64,000 bases of DNA from positions 248,001-312,000 of the forward strand of contig NZ_BAABRO010000005.1 of assembly GCF_039545035.1 (NCBI RefSeq), read 5' to 3'. Positions 1 through 8,540 of the stretch are shown one piece after another; position 1 is the first letter of the stretch, and every line of letters starts with the position of its first letter. A program made the position numbers and the translations under genes. This DNA is from Novipirellula caenicola. GTDB lineage: Bacteria > Planctomycetota > Planctomycetia > Pirellulales > Pirellulaceae. The notes beneath the pieces are model-generated. The model had not been told where the DNA came from. It did not search any database and saw nothing but the letters and a program-made list of their open reading frames with translations.

Positions 1-1
1 A

Positions 2-703
2 GGGCAAAGCGGCATGGGGTCGTCCAGCAGCTTCACCGTCGGATTGTTACACGCATTACACATTCTCAATGGCCATGTGGTTACCGCCAAACGTCTGGCC
101 GAGCAAGCTTGCAACATCGAAATCAATATCCTGAAAGAACCCATTGGGAAACAGGATCAATACATTGCCGGCTTTGGCGGTTTGAAATTCATTCAGTTTC
201 ATCCTGACGGCACCGTGTTTGTCGACCCCGTTGTCTGCCGTCGCGGGACCTGGGAGGAACTGAACCGCCGGCTGCTGCTGTTTTTCACGGGCAAAACACG
301 GCGGGCAAGCAGCGTGTTGAAGAAACAAAAATCCAATTGTGAATCGAGACGTCCGGCGCTTCGTCAATTGTGTGGGATCGCACACCAAATGCGAAGCATT
401 CTTTCCGAAGGCCGTGACCTCAATGCGTTTGGTCGTTTATTGCATGATGCATGGGAAACGAAGAAAACACTTGAGTCCTCGATTAGCAACGGCGACATTG
501 ATTCGGTCTACAATCGCGGCATTGACGCGGGGGCGCTCGGAGGCAAATTGCTTGGCGCAGGGGACGGCGGATTTGTGCTCTTTTTCTGTGAACCTCATTT
601 GCAATCACAATTGCGTGAGGCGTTATTCGACCTGGTCGAAGTCCCCTTTCGTATGGAACCCGAGGGCAGCAAAGTCATCTTTGTCGATGGAGATCGCTGG
701 TGA
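2..703 (+). CDS. hddA: GHMP kinase, D-glycero-D-manno-heptose 7-phosphate kinase-like (5' end cut by window)
   Basis: The reading frame is open from the first bases of the window, so the gene begins upstream and the first in-window ATG is internal. It opens inside the GHMP ATP-binding loop (SGMGSSSSFTVG), and the C-terminal GHMP motif (GGKLLGAGDGGFVLFF) lies near the end. This family phosphorylates small metabolites. HddA makes D-glycero-alpha-D-manno-heptose 1,7-bisphosphate for GDP-heptose synthesis. The stop overlaps the start of a gmhB-like phosphatase by 4 bp (GTGA), the next enzyme of that pathway, which supports a heptose kinase over mevalonate or galactokinase relatives. About one third of the usual protein (N-terminal part) is missing from view. 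Confidence 0.8.
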   Translation, partial: GQSGMGSSSSFTVGLLHALHILNGHVVTAKRLAEQACNIEINILKEPIGKQDQYIAGFGGLKFIQFHPDGTVFVDPVVCRRGTWEELNRRLLLFFTGKTRRASSVLKKQKSNCESRRPALRQLCGIAHQMRSILSEGRDLNAFGRLLHDAWETKKTLESSISNGDIDSVYNRGIDAGALGGKLLGAGDGGFVLFFCEPHLQSQLREALFDLVEVPFRMEPEGSKVIFVDGDRW

Positions 704-1215
704 GCCGCCGCTGCATCTTTCTTGATCGCGATGGCGTGATCAACGTCAAAGCCGATGACGGTGACTACATCCGCAGTTGGGAACAATTTCAATGGATCCC
801 CAATACAATCGATTGGATTCGCCTGTTCAATGCACTCGATTTCTTGGTCATTGTGGTAACCAATCAGCGTGGCGTCGCACGAGGATTGATGACACAGGCG
901 AATGTCGATTCGATCCACGCACAAATGGTTCGCGAACTTGCCGCGAAAGGTGCCATCATCGACGATGTCTTTGTTTGCCCTCATGAAATTGGATCATGTG
1001 ATTGCCGCAAACCTCAGCCAGGCATGATTCACGCGGCACGTGATAAATGGAACATTGACGTGGAACGTTCGCTAATGATTGGCGATTCGGAATCGGACCG
1101 CCAACTCGCGTCGAACTGCGAGATGGGATTCATTCACGTTGGCGAAGGAAAAATCTGCGAAATGCAATTGCAGCCCACCAGCGCGAAACAAAGAGGTCAC
1201 TGTGACGTGCGTTAA
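700..1215 (+). CDS. gmhB: D-glycero-D-manno-heptose 1,7-bisphosphate 7-phosphatase (HAD-IIIA)
   Basis: A 171-aa protein, the normal size for GmhB. It starts at a GTG overlapping the kinase stop by 4 bp. HAD motif I is DRDGVIN, with the two catalytic aspartates at residues 9 and 11. Motif II is VTNQRG and motif IV is GDSESD. The segment CPHEIGSCDC carries the Cys-His-Cys-Cys zinc site typical of GmhB and of HisB-N phosphatases. It removes the C7 phosphate of heptose 1,7-bisphosphate in the cytoplasm. Pairing with an hddA-like kinase points to the GDP-heptose branch used for S-layer or O-antigen glycans. Confidence 0.85.
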   Translation: MSRRCIFLDRDGVINVKADDGDYIRSWEQFQWIPNTIDWIRLFNALDFLVIVVTNQRGVARGLMTQANVDSIHAQMVRELAAKGAIIDDVFVCPHEIGSCDCRKPQPGMIHAARDKWNIDVERSLMIGDSESDRQLASNCEMGFIHVGEGKICEMQLQPTSAKQRGHCDVR

Positions 1216-2416
1216 ACGATTACTGATTGTGACCCATGTCACTCACTATCGACACGAGGGCAAGATTTTTGCCTACGGACCTTATGCTCGCGAGATCAAC
1301 ATTTGGTGCGATCTGTTTACGGATGTCTCGATTGCGGCGCCCTGCAAAGTGGGACCGCCGCCGGGCGACGGCGTGGCGATCTCGCGAGAGAATGTAGAAC
1401 TAAGATCGATCCCGGCTAGCGGCGGCGAATCGGTCAGAGCGAAGTTGTGGCAATTGTTTCTGCTACCACGAATCGTAGGGGCGCTGGTCTTCGCAATGCG
1501 GGCAACCGACGCAGTCCACGTGCGATGCCCCGGCAATCTAGGTCTATTGGGCGTGATTCTCGCACCCTGTTTTAGCAACAAACTGATTGCGAAATATGCC
1601 GGACAATGGGACGGATTTCCTGGGGAATCGTGGAGCGTCCGATTGCAGCGGTACTTACTTGGCTCGCGATGGTGGCGTGGAATCGTGACAGTGTACGGTG
1701 ATTGGCCAAACCAGCCGCCACATGTGATCCCATTTTTCACGTCGGTGATGACTGCAGAACAGATCGACCGGGCTAAAGAAATCGCAGCACGAAAAACGGC
1801 TCAACAAACGTTGACTCTGTTGTTCGTTGGTCGGTTGTCTAAAAGCAAAAACGTGGATGTGCTGATCGAGGCAGTGGCAAAATTAAAACAGGCGGGCATC
1901 CGCGTACACTGCGACATCGTCGGTGATGGCTCAGAACGCCGTCATCTTGGCGAACAAGTCCAACGATTGAAACTCGAAGAATGCGTTCACTTCGCTGGCG
2001 CGATTGATTTTGATCAGGTCTTTGATTTTTACGACCGATCTCAAGTGCTCGTGCTGGCATCGGACACCGAAGGTTGGCCCAAAGCGATCGCCGAAGCAAT
2101 GGCCTGCGGCTTGGTGTGCGTAGGATCTGACCGTGGGCTAGTCCCCTGGATGCTAGGCGAGGGCAGAGGTTTTGTTGTTCCTGCGAGAGACGTCGATGCC
2201 CTGACAAACACGTTGCGTGAACTCGCATCTGCTCCGGAACAGCGAATCGAGGTATCACGACGGGCGGCTATCTTTTCGCAGCGATACTCGCTGGAAACAT
2301 TACGTGAAGCATTGCGTCAATTGTTGACGGAACATTGGCATGTGAACATGAACGAGGGCACGCCAACAAAGCCCGAACCGGATCCGTGGATCAAACAACA
2401 AGTCACAGTTCCATAA
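1202..2416 (+). CDS. GT4-family glycosyltransferase (paralogue 1 of a tandem pair)
   Basis: The frame is open further upstream, but the family N terminus (KRLLIVTHVTHYRHEGK) sets the start at the GTG at 1202, giving 404 aa and a 14-bp overlap with gmhB. The protein has a two-domain GT-B architecture. The C-terminal nucleotide-sugar domain begins near LLFVGRLSKSKN, and an EX7E motif is present (EGWPKAIAE). It would transfer a sugar from a nucleotide donor to a growing lipid-linked glycan at the inner membrane; donor and acceptor cannot be read. It is close in sequence to the next gene over its whole length, so the two arose by tandem duplication. Confidence 0.85.
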   Translation: MTCVKRLLIVTHVTHYRHEGKIFAYGPYAREINIWCDLFTDVSIAAPCKVGPPPGDGVAISRENVELRSIPASGGESVRAKLWQLFLLPRIVGALVFAMRATDAVHVRCPGNLGLLGVILAPCFSNKLIAKYAGQWDGFPGESWSVRLQRYLLGSRWWRGIVTVYGDWPNQPPHVIPFFTSVMTAEQIDRAKEIAARKTAQQTLTLLFVGRLSKSKNVDVLIEAVAKLKQAGIRVHCDIVGDGSERRHLGEQVQRLKLEECVHFAGAIDFDQVFDFYDRSQVLVLASDTEGWPKAIAEAMACGLVCVGSDRGLVPWMLGEGRGFVVPARDVDALTNTLRELASAPEQRIEVSRRAAIFSQRYSLETLREALRQLLTEHWHVNMNEGTPTKPEPDPWIKQQVTVP

Positions 2417-2528
2417 ACAAGCAATGGGGTCGAATCGTGTCCCGCACTTCGATCCGCATTGGATCGAAAGCGGACGATTTCCCATTGCGGTGCCGTCGAG
2501 CTGTCTTGCTACGAAGTGCAGGCAGATA

Positions 2529-3734
2529 ATGAAACGACTGGTCGTGTTATCGCATGTAGTCCATTATCGTCACGAGGGCAAACTTTATGCGTTCGGCCCC
2601 TATGCCCGGGAAATTGACATCTGGGCCGATTTGTTTCCTGAGGTTGTGATCGCGGCGCCGTGTCGAGACTTCGCCCCCAAGGGCGACAGCATGCCATTTG
2701 AACGTACAAACATTAGCATTCATCCCATTTTAAAAACGGGTGGAGATTCGCTCGGGGCCAAAATTGCTCAGCTGATTCGGCTTCCTCTTGTCATTATTGG
2801 TCTAAGTCGCGCCATGGCGCATGCGGACGCGATTCATGTACGATGCCCCGGAAACCTAGGCTTCCTCGGCGTGTTGCTGGCACGTTTCTTTTCTCGCTAT
2901 CGCGTTGCCAAGTATGCAGGACAATGGAACGGATACCCAGGAGAAAATTTGACCGGACGGTTACAGCGTCGGTTATTGAAATCATGGTGGTGGGGGGCTC
3001 CGGTCACAGTCTATGGAGAATGGCAAAACCAACCGCCGCACGTTCATGCGTTCTTTACCTCGATGATGAGTGACGAACAGATTGAATCCGCAGTAACGCA
3101 TGCTCGAAGCAAAACATTTTCTTACCCGCTAAGAGTGCTGTTCTCAGGACGCTTGGTCGCAGAAAAACGAGTGCATGTATTCATCGACGCGATCGCTGCG
3201 GTGGCCGCCAGCGGCATCAAATTGGAAGTCCGTATCGTCGGCGATGGTCCTCTGCGAGACGAATTAGAATCGCAGGCCAGGGCCAGCGGAATTGCGGAAT
3301 TCACCCATTTTGTGGGCGCTGTGCCCTTTGATCAATCACTCCAACACTATCGATGGGCCGATTGTCTTCTTTTGCCCTCGGTCCATTCCGAAGGTTGGCC
3401 CAAGGTCATCGCCGAAGCAATGTGCCACGGGCTGATCTGTGTGGCGGTGAACCATGGGCAAGTGGGGCGAATGCTCTGCGGGCGAGGAATCTTGTTGCCA
3501 GACGGCGACACCGAACGATTCGTTACCGCGATGAAATCGATTGTCGACGACCCGACTAAATACCGCGAGCTAGGTCAACAAGCCTCCCATTGGTCGCAAC
3601 GCTATTCGCGTGAAGGCTTGCGATCGGCGTTGGCCAGTCTCCTAGAACACACTTGGGGTATCCGCTTAGTTCCAACTAACCATTCGAATCACGCTGTCAA
3701 ACAAGACTCCGCTGAAGTATTGTTGAACGAATGA
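2529..3734 (+). CDS. GT4-family glycosyltransferase (paralogue 2 of a tandem pair)
   Basis: The start is the ATG at 2529 (MKRLVVLSHVVHYRHEGKLY), aligned to the N terminus of the upstream paralogue; the open frame upstream of it is a shadow. It is 401 aa with GT-B fold. Signatures shared with its neighbour include VRCPGNLGFLGVLLA and AKYAGQW in the acceptor domain, and the EX7E motif EGWPKVIAE. The stop overlaps the next glycosyltransferase start by 4 bp, so translation is probably coupled. The exact linkage is unknown. The 112-bp gap before it shows no clear promoter. Confidence 0.87.
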   Translation: MKRLVVLSHVVHYRHEGKLYAFGPYAREIDIWADLFPEVVIAAPCRDFAPKGDSMPFERTNISIHPILKTGGDSLGAKIAQLIRLPLVIIGLSRAMAHADAIHVRCPGNLGFLGVLLARFFSRYRVAKYAGQWNGYPGENLTGRLQRRLLKSWWWGAPVTVYGEWQNQPPHVHAFFTSMMSDEQIESAVTHARSKTFSYPLRVLFSGRLVAEKRVHVFIDAIAAVAASGIKLEVRIVGDGPLRDELESQARASGIAEFTHFVGAVPFDQSLQHYRWADCLLLPSVHSEGWPKVIAEAMCHGLICVAVNHGQVGRMLCGRGILLPDGDTERFVTAMKSIVDDPTKYRELGQQASHWSQRYSREGLRSALASLLEHTWGIRLVPTNHSNHAVKQDSAEVLLNE

Positions 3735-4849
3735 TTGCGGAGAATAAAACCGATCGTCGAATTCATGTGATGCACATGACCGACACGCTCGATTTAGGAG
3801 GGCGTGAGCGAATTGCTGTCGAGTTGGTGAACCAAATGCCTCGCGATCGGTATCGAACCTCGTTATGCACGACACGGCGTGACGGGCCACTTACTCCGTG
3901 CGTTTCCGCTGATGTCGGCCGAATTTGTTTGCACCGTAAACACACATTTGATCTTCGGGCGATTCGCAATTTAGTGCAGTACAATCGCAAACACCGTGTC
4001 GACGTCTTGCATGCTCATGGTTCTTCGATCTTAGTCGCACGAATGGCAGCAATGTTCTCGCCGCATCCTGCGATCGTGTGGCACGACCACTACGGAACCA
4101 ACGAACGCAAAGAACGACCGACATGGTTGTTCCGTTTATTGTTGCGACATGTCGGAGGCGTGGTCGCGGTCAGCAAACCATTAGCAGATTGGTCTCATCA
4201 TCGGTTGCATTTTCCTAAAGACCGGATTTGGTGCTTGCCAAACTTCGTCGACACCACAAAACAAGTCATTCCGAATTGCGAATTGCCAGGCAGCCGAGGC
4301 ACCCGAATCGTATGCGTCGCCAACGTTCGCCCCGTCAAAGACCATTTGACTCTGGTCCGTGCGATGCAGCGTGTCGTGGGGATCTACCCTGATGCCCACT
4401 TGTTGTTGGTCGGGGCTCACCCAGACGCCAACTACCTGACGCAGGTGCAACGTGAAATCCAGATCCAAGGGTTGCAGTCCCACGTCACGCTGATGGGGAT
4501 ACGCGAGGATGTCAGCAGTATCCTGCATTGCTGTGACATCGGCGTACTCAGTTCCACTTCCGAAGGGCTTCCCGTTTCGCTGTTGGAATACGGCGCCACC
4601 TCAATGCCGGTGGTGGCAACACGCGTGGGGCAATGCGGCGATGTGCTAGACGATGGCAAGGCGGGATTGCTTGTTCCCGCAAGTGAGTCGACACAATTAG
4701 CAAACGCGATCATCTCGCTACTGGCCGACGAGAGCAAACGCAAATCCTTAGGCCGCGCCTTTTTCAACCGCGTTCAAACGCAGTACAGTGCCGAGGCGGT
4801 CATCGGACAACTTTCAGAGATCTACGACACCGTGTTGGCTTTACGATGA
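3731..4849 (+). CDS. GT4-family glycosyltransferase
   Basis: A 372-aa GT-B enzyme. The N-terminal domain carries the LDLGGRERIAVELV segment usual in GT4 enzymes (the GGxE-type loop) and VDVLHAHGSSI. The C-terminal domain has VANVRPVKDHLTLVRA and the EX7E motif EGLPVSLLE, followed by a GDVLDDGKAGLLVP donor-site loop. It overlaps the genes on both sides by 4 bp. It is not closely related to the tandem pair before it. It should add one residue to the glycan; the sugar is not predictable. Confidence 0.88.
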   Translation: MIAENKTDRRIHVMHMTDTLDLGGRERIAVELVNQMPRDRYRTSLCTTRRDGPLTPCVSADVGRICLHRKHTFDLRAIRNLVQYNRKHRVDVLHAHGSSILVARMAAMFSPHPAIVWHDHYGTNERKERPTWLFRLLLRHVGGVVAVSKPLADWSHHRLHFPKDRIWCLPNFVDTTKQVIPNCELPGSRGTRIVCVANVRPVKDHLTLVRAMQRVVGIYPDAHLLLVGAHPDANYLTQVQREIQIQGLQSHVTLMGIREDVSSILHCCDIGVLSSTSEGLPVSLLEYGATSMPVVATRVGQCGDVLDDGKAGLLVPASESTQLANAIISLLADESKRKSLGRAFFNRVQTQYSAEAVIGQLSEIYDTVLALR

Positions 4850-5901
4850 GCACTTCCGCAAACACGTCCGTCCTGTTGGTAGGCAATTTCCTCTCGGGCA
4901 ATGTCGGCAACCATTCGGTGTGTGAAGATCTGGCCGGCAAACTTGAATCGGTAGGACTAAATGTATTCACCGCTTCGAATCAGCGTCCCCGTGCGGCGCG
5001 GTTACTTGATATCGTCACCACCACCTGGAAACGACGACACGAGTACAGTGCGGCTAACGTCGATGTTTACAGCGGGCTCGGCTTTGGATTGGCTGAATCT
5101 GCATGCTTCGTTTTGCGGGCTGCTGGTAAGCCGTATGCTTTGACTTTGCGTGGCGGCAATTTACCAGATTTCAGCAAACGTTGGCCGCGCCGCGTCGATC
5201 GCTTGCTGCGGCATGCCGCGGTTGTCACAACGCCTTCGGAATATCTGCAACAACGAATGGAACGGTATCGAAACGATATCCAATTGTTGCCAAATCCACT
5301 GCACCTGAACCGCTACTCCTTTTGTTTGCGAGACAAGCCTGCCGCCAACTTGGTTTGGGTACGCAGCTTCCATCACTTGTACAACCCCACGCTGGCGATC
5401 CGCTTGGTTGCCGATCTGCAACATGCCTTTCCCGATATCCAGCTAACGATGGTAGGTCCTGATAAAGGCGATGGCAGCTTTCAGGCCACGCAACGAGCAG
5501 CGTCCGAGTTAGGTGTCGCGGATCGTGTTCGATTCACCGGCGGGGTCCCGAAAACTCAAATTCCAGATCATCTGGCGCAAGCTGACGTTTTCATCAACAC
5601 GACCAATTTCGACAACACGCCGGTCAGCGTACTCGAAGCGATGGCGTGTGGATTGTGCGTCGTCAGTACCGATGTCGGAGGCATGCCCGATCTGGTCGAT
5701 CACAACCACAATGCCCTGCTCGTGCCGCCGGATGACACGGCCGCAATGGGAGCGGCGGTCCGCCGCGTGTTGAACGAAGACGGATTAGCCGGGAAACTAT
5801 CACAAAATGCCCATGCATTCGCCAGCCAATTTGATTGGCCGACGATCTTGCCGAAATGGGTCCGACTGTTCGAAACGTTAAGCGAAAAAGCAACGCACTG
5901 A
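4846..5901 (+). CDS. GT4-family glycosyltransferase
   Basis: A 351-aa GT-B enzyme starting at an ATG that overlaps the previous stop. The glycine-rich N-terminal loop reads LLVGNFLSGNVGNHSV. In the C-terminal domain the first acidic residue of EX7E is aspartate rather than glutamate (DNTPVSVLE), a variant known in other GT4 enzymes. The donor-binding loop is GGMPDLVDHNHNALLVPPDD. Its place inside a continuous polysaccharide operon supports a role in glycan extension. Confidence 0.86.
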   Translation: MSTSANTSVLLVGNFLSGNVGNHSVCEDLAGKLESVGLNVFTASNQRPRAARLLDIVTTTWKRRHEYSAANVDVYSGLGFGLAESACFVLRAAGKPYALTLRGGNLPDFSKRWPRRVDRLLRHAAVVTTPSEYLQQRMERYRNDIQLLPNPLHLNRYSFCLRDKPAANLVWVRSFHHLYNPTLAIRLVADLQHAFPDIQLTMVGPDKGDGSFQATQRAASELGVADRVRFTGGVPKTQIPDHLAQADVFINTTNFDNTPVSVLEAMACGLCVVSTDVGGMPDLVDHNHNALLVPPDDTAAMGAAVRRVLNEDGLAGKLSQNAHAFASQFDWPTILPKWVRLFETLSEKATH

Positions 5902-5924
5902 AATGCCTCTTACGGAATCCAACC

Positions 5925-6806
5925 ATGCGAGTCGTTGACACCACTGAAAACGTTCGCGAGAACGAACAACACTACGACCAATCTTATCGCGACGTGAATG
6001 TCGACGAGATTGTCCACATGGTCGAAAACTTTGACGACTTCTTTAGTGACGCGGTGCGGACCGACACCAGTTGGTACGGAATGTACATGGATGGTTTCGC
6101 GGATCGGCTCAAAGGTAAACGTGTGCTGGAATTGGGCTGTGGCAACGGCGTCAATGCACTAGCGATGTGCATGCTGGGGGCTCAAGTCGTCGCCGTCGAT
6201 ATCTCTAGCGAAAGTGCACGGATCGTCAACCAAGCCGCACAGAAACTTGGCTTTGGTCCCGAACGTGTCCAAGGCATGTCGGGAGACTTCACCTCATTGA
6301 ACCTCGAAGATGAACCATTTGATTGCGTCGTTGGCAAAGCGTTTTTGCACCATCTGACCGAAGAACTTGAGCGAGAATATTTGGCGAAAGCAGCGGGAAT
6401 GCTCAAACCCGAGGGCGAAGCAAGGTTTTTCGAACCGGCTGAGAATAGCCCCACACTCGATGCGCTGCGATGGATGGTTCCGGTACGGAATCGCCCCTCT
6501 TCGCTGAATAAAAAGGCGTTTGCCAAATGGAAAGCGAGCGACCCGCATCCCGATCGCAGCAATAGCTCTCAGACATATCTGCAAAACGCGGCATTGTATT
6601 TCGAACAGGTCGATGCATTGTCTCTTGGCAGCATCGAGCGATTTCACAAACTGCTTCCGGGTGGCTCGTTCAATCGTAAATATCGTCGCTGGGCTCATCG
6701 GGTTGATGCCCGCATGCCCAACTGGTTTCGGCACAAATTTGCTCGTTCCCAATTACTGATTTATCGCCACCCCAAGCTACACGCTGCGGATCGTGGTTCA
6801 CTGTAG
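5925..6806 (+). CDS. Class I SAM-dependent methyltransferase
   Basis: The start is placed at the ATG at 5925 (MRVVDTTENVRENEQHYDQ), just after the previous gene; an open frame before it only overlaps that gene. It is 293 aa. Motif I for SAM binding is VLELGCGNGVNAL (about residues 69-81), followed by an acidic VVAVDIS strand and FDCVVGKAFLHHL. It probably methylates a sugar residue of the polysaccharide or its lipid-linked intermediate. The methyl acceptor cannot be deduced. Confidence 0.85.
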   Translation: MRVVDTTENVRENEQHYDQSYRDVNVDEIVHMVENFDDFFSDAVRTDTSWYGMYMDGFADRLKGKRVLELGCGNGVNALAMCMLGAQVVAVDISSESARIVNQAAQKLGFGPERVQGMSGDFTSLNLEDEPFDCVVGKAFLHHLTEELEREYLAKAAGMLKPEGEARFFEPAENSPTLDALRWMVPVRNRPSSLNKKAFAKWKASDPHPDRSNSSQTYLQNAALYFEQVDALSLGSIERFHKLLPGGSFNRKYRRWAHRVDARMPNWFRHKFARSQLLIYRHPKLHAADRGSL

Positions 6807-6818
6807 GAATAACACGCT

Positions 6819-7754
6819 GTGCAAATTACCATCATTCTTAGTTCGCCGCGTTCGGGAAGCAGTTGGTTGTCTCGCGTGGTCCGCTGCATCCCCGATCACA
6901 GCGTGTTCACGCACAACACCTACACGACGCAGTTCCTGTACTCGCTGTACCCGATCAAATCGGTCAATCCGTTCGGCGATGACGGAATTGGACACCCAGG
7001 ATGGCTCGATTCGCTACTGAAACCATGGCGAGTACGTCGCGTCCGTTCGTACATCGAATCACGAGCCTCTGGCAATCCGATCGTGCTGATCTCGCCCACC
7101 CTCTCGAACTTCCTGCCGCTATTGAAGGAAGCGTTTCCCGAGGCACGCTATGTGCATTTCCAGCGAAACCCGCTCGACACGATCGCGTCGATGAAAAACT
7201 TCTTGGCCAAAAACGACTGCGGTGGGTTCATCGATCGTTATCGTGCCCATTCCTATGGTGGCCGCTTTTTTGCCATGCGAAGCGCGTGCATCCACACAAT
7301 GCATCGATTGCGGTGGATGCGATTGGTTCACCGCGGCTATCTCGGCGTCCGGCCTGGCGGATTTCAGCAAGCCGCTCGATACAGCTTGGTCGACTTTCTA
7401 AGCTGGTACTACACCGCCAACCAACGCGACATTCTCGCTGGGCTTGCCGATGTCCCCGAATCACGGCAAGTCGCGATTCACTACGAAAAACTCGTCGAAC
7501 ATTATGACGACGAAGTCGCCAAGCTGCTGGAGTTCATGATTGGCGATCAAGAAAAACCGGACATCCCGCATTCTCATGACGGGGTCCGTAGCGGAGCCGT
7601 GGGACGCAGCAAGGAACTATTCGACGAAGCACAGCTCGAGCAAATTCGTACTTTCTTGTTAGCAAACGCACCGCAACGGGTTTTGCAAACCTACGGACTG
7701 GCAACGCCAAATTCAATCGCTAAGCAGCAACGAATGACGCAGGAGACATCATGA
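6819..7754 (+). CDS. Sulfotransferase family protein
   Basis: A 311-aa protein starting with GTG at 6819. The N terminus TIILSSPRSGSSWLSR is the PAPS 5'-phosphosulfate-binding loop. VHFQRNPLDTIASM near residues 112-125 matches the 3'-phosphate-binding motif. The enzyme should move sulfate from PAPS to a hydroxyl on a sugar or lipid. Sulfotransferases and sulfatases are expanded in marine planctomycetes, so a sulfated surface polysaccharide fits. The stop overlaps the next methyltransferase start by 4 bp. Confidence 0.85.
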   Translation: MQITIILSSPRSGSSWLSRVVRCIPDHSVFTHNTYTTQFLYSLYPIKSVNPFGDDGIGHPGWLDSLLKPWRVRRVRSYIESRASGNPIVLISPTLSNFLPLLKEAFPEARYVHFQRNPLDTIASMKNFLAKNDCGGFIDRYRAHSYGGRFFAMRSACIHTMHRLRWMRLVHRGYLGVRPGGFQQAARYSLVDFLSWYYTANQRDILAGLADVPESRQVAIHYEKLVEHYDDEVAKLLEFMIGDQEKPDIPHSHDGVRSGAVGRSKELFDEAQLEQIRTFLLANAPQRVLQTYGLATPNSIAKQQRMTQETS

Positions 7755-8536
7755 GCAACACGCTACCCACTCAGGCGGATCAATGGGAAGAACGTCTTGT
7801 GGCGACGCCGCAAGAAACGATGGAACATTGCCGCGGGCTGTATGATGCCGACCATTTGAAGCCACTATTTGATCTCTTGCCTCCGCACAGCAAGATCGTC
7901 GAGGCAGGCTGTGGGCTGGGGCAATTCGTCTATATGTTTGCCTCGCTCGGGCATCACTGCATTGGGCTGGATTATTCAGCAAAATTGATCAACGAGGCCC
8001 AAGCTCGAGGCGAAAACTTGACGGACCTGCCCGGAACGGTGCAGTGGGTTGAAGGCACGATTCTCGATCTGCCGTTTGAGGACAATTCGCTGGACTGCTA
8101 CGCCAGCTTCGGAGTGCTTGAACATTTCACTCGAGATCAACAGCGAATCATTATGTCGGAATCTCATCGCGTGCTTAAACCTGGCGGATTGTTGTATCAA
8201 TTTGTGCCTAGCTTCTGGTCCCCGTGGACACTGCGCCGCGAAATTCGTTACTGGTTTCGCAAATTGGTTCCGCCCAATCTGGTTTGGCAGAAAAACATCC
8301 GCCGATCGCTGCTGCGAAAGATGGGTGCGGAAGCGGGTTTCCAAGAAATCCGTTGCCAATCGGTTTATGCGGGGGTCGCACTGCGAAGCATGAGGTTGCC
8401 GAACCGACTTCGCCGTCTGACTCCGGCCCGTATTCGCCAAACTTCACAAAACGCGATCGATCGAATGGGACAATGGTGCGACCGCCACGACATCCTTGGC
8501 TACGGTCTTGTCTACATTGGAAAAAAATCATCCTAA
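7751..8536 (+). CDS. Class I SAM-dependent methyltransferase (Methyltransf_11 type)
   Basis: A 261-aa protein translationally coupled to the sulfotransferase by an ATGA overlap. Motif I is IVEAGCGLGQFVYMF, then CIGLDYS (the acidic end of beta 2) and FEDNSLDCYASFGVLEHF, a motif II/III pattern typical of Methyltransf_11. RVLKPGG is present. The C-terminal part is basic and may contact membrane or nucleic-acid-like polyanions. The substrate is probably a glycan intermediate. Confidence 0.84.
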   Translation: MSNTLPTQADQWEERLVATPQETMEHCRGLYDADHLKPLFDLLPPHSKIVEAGCGLGQFVYMFASLGHHCIGLDYSAKLINEAQARGENLTDLPGTVQWVEGTILDLPFEDNSLDCYASFGVLEHFTRDQQRIIMSESHRVLKPGGLLYQFVPSFWSPWTLRREIRYWFRKLVPPNLVWQKNIRRSLLRKMGAEAGFQEIRCQSVYAGVALRSMRLPNRLRRLTPARIRQTSQNAIDRMGQWCDRHDILGYGLVYIGKKSS

Positions 8537-8540
8537 CGCT

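Noticed and set aside
1079-1201. Longer N terminus for the first glycosyltransferase
   Set aside because: It overlaps gmhB by over 100 bp and the added residues have no family match; the paralogue aligns from the GTG at 1202.
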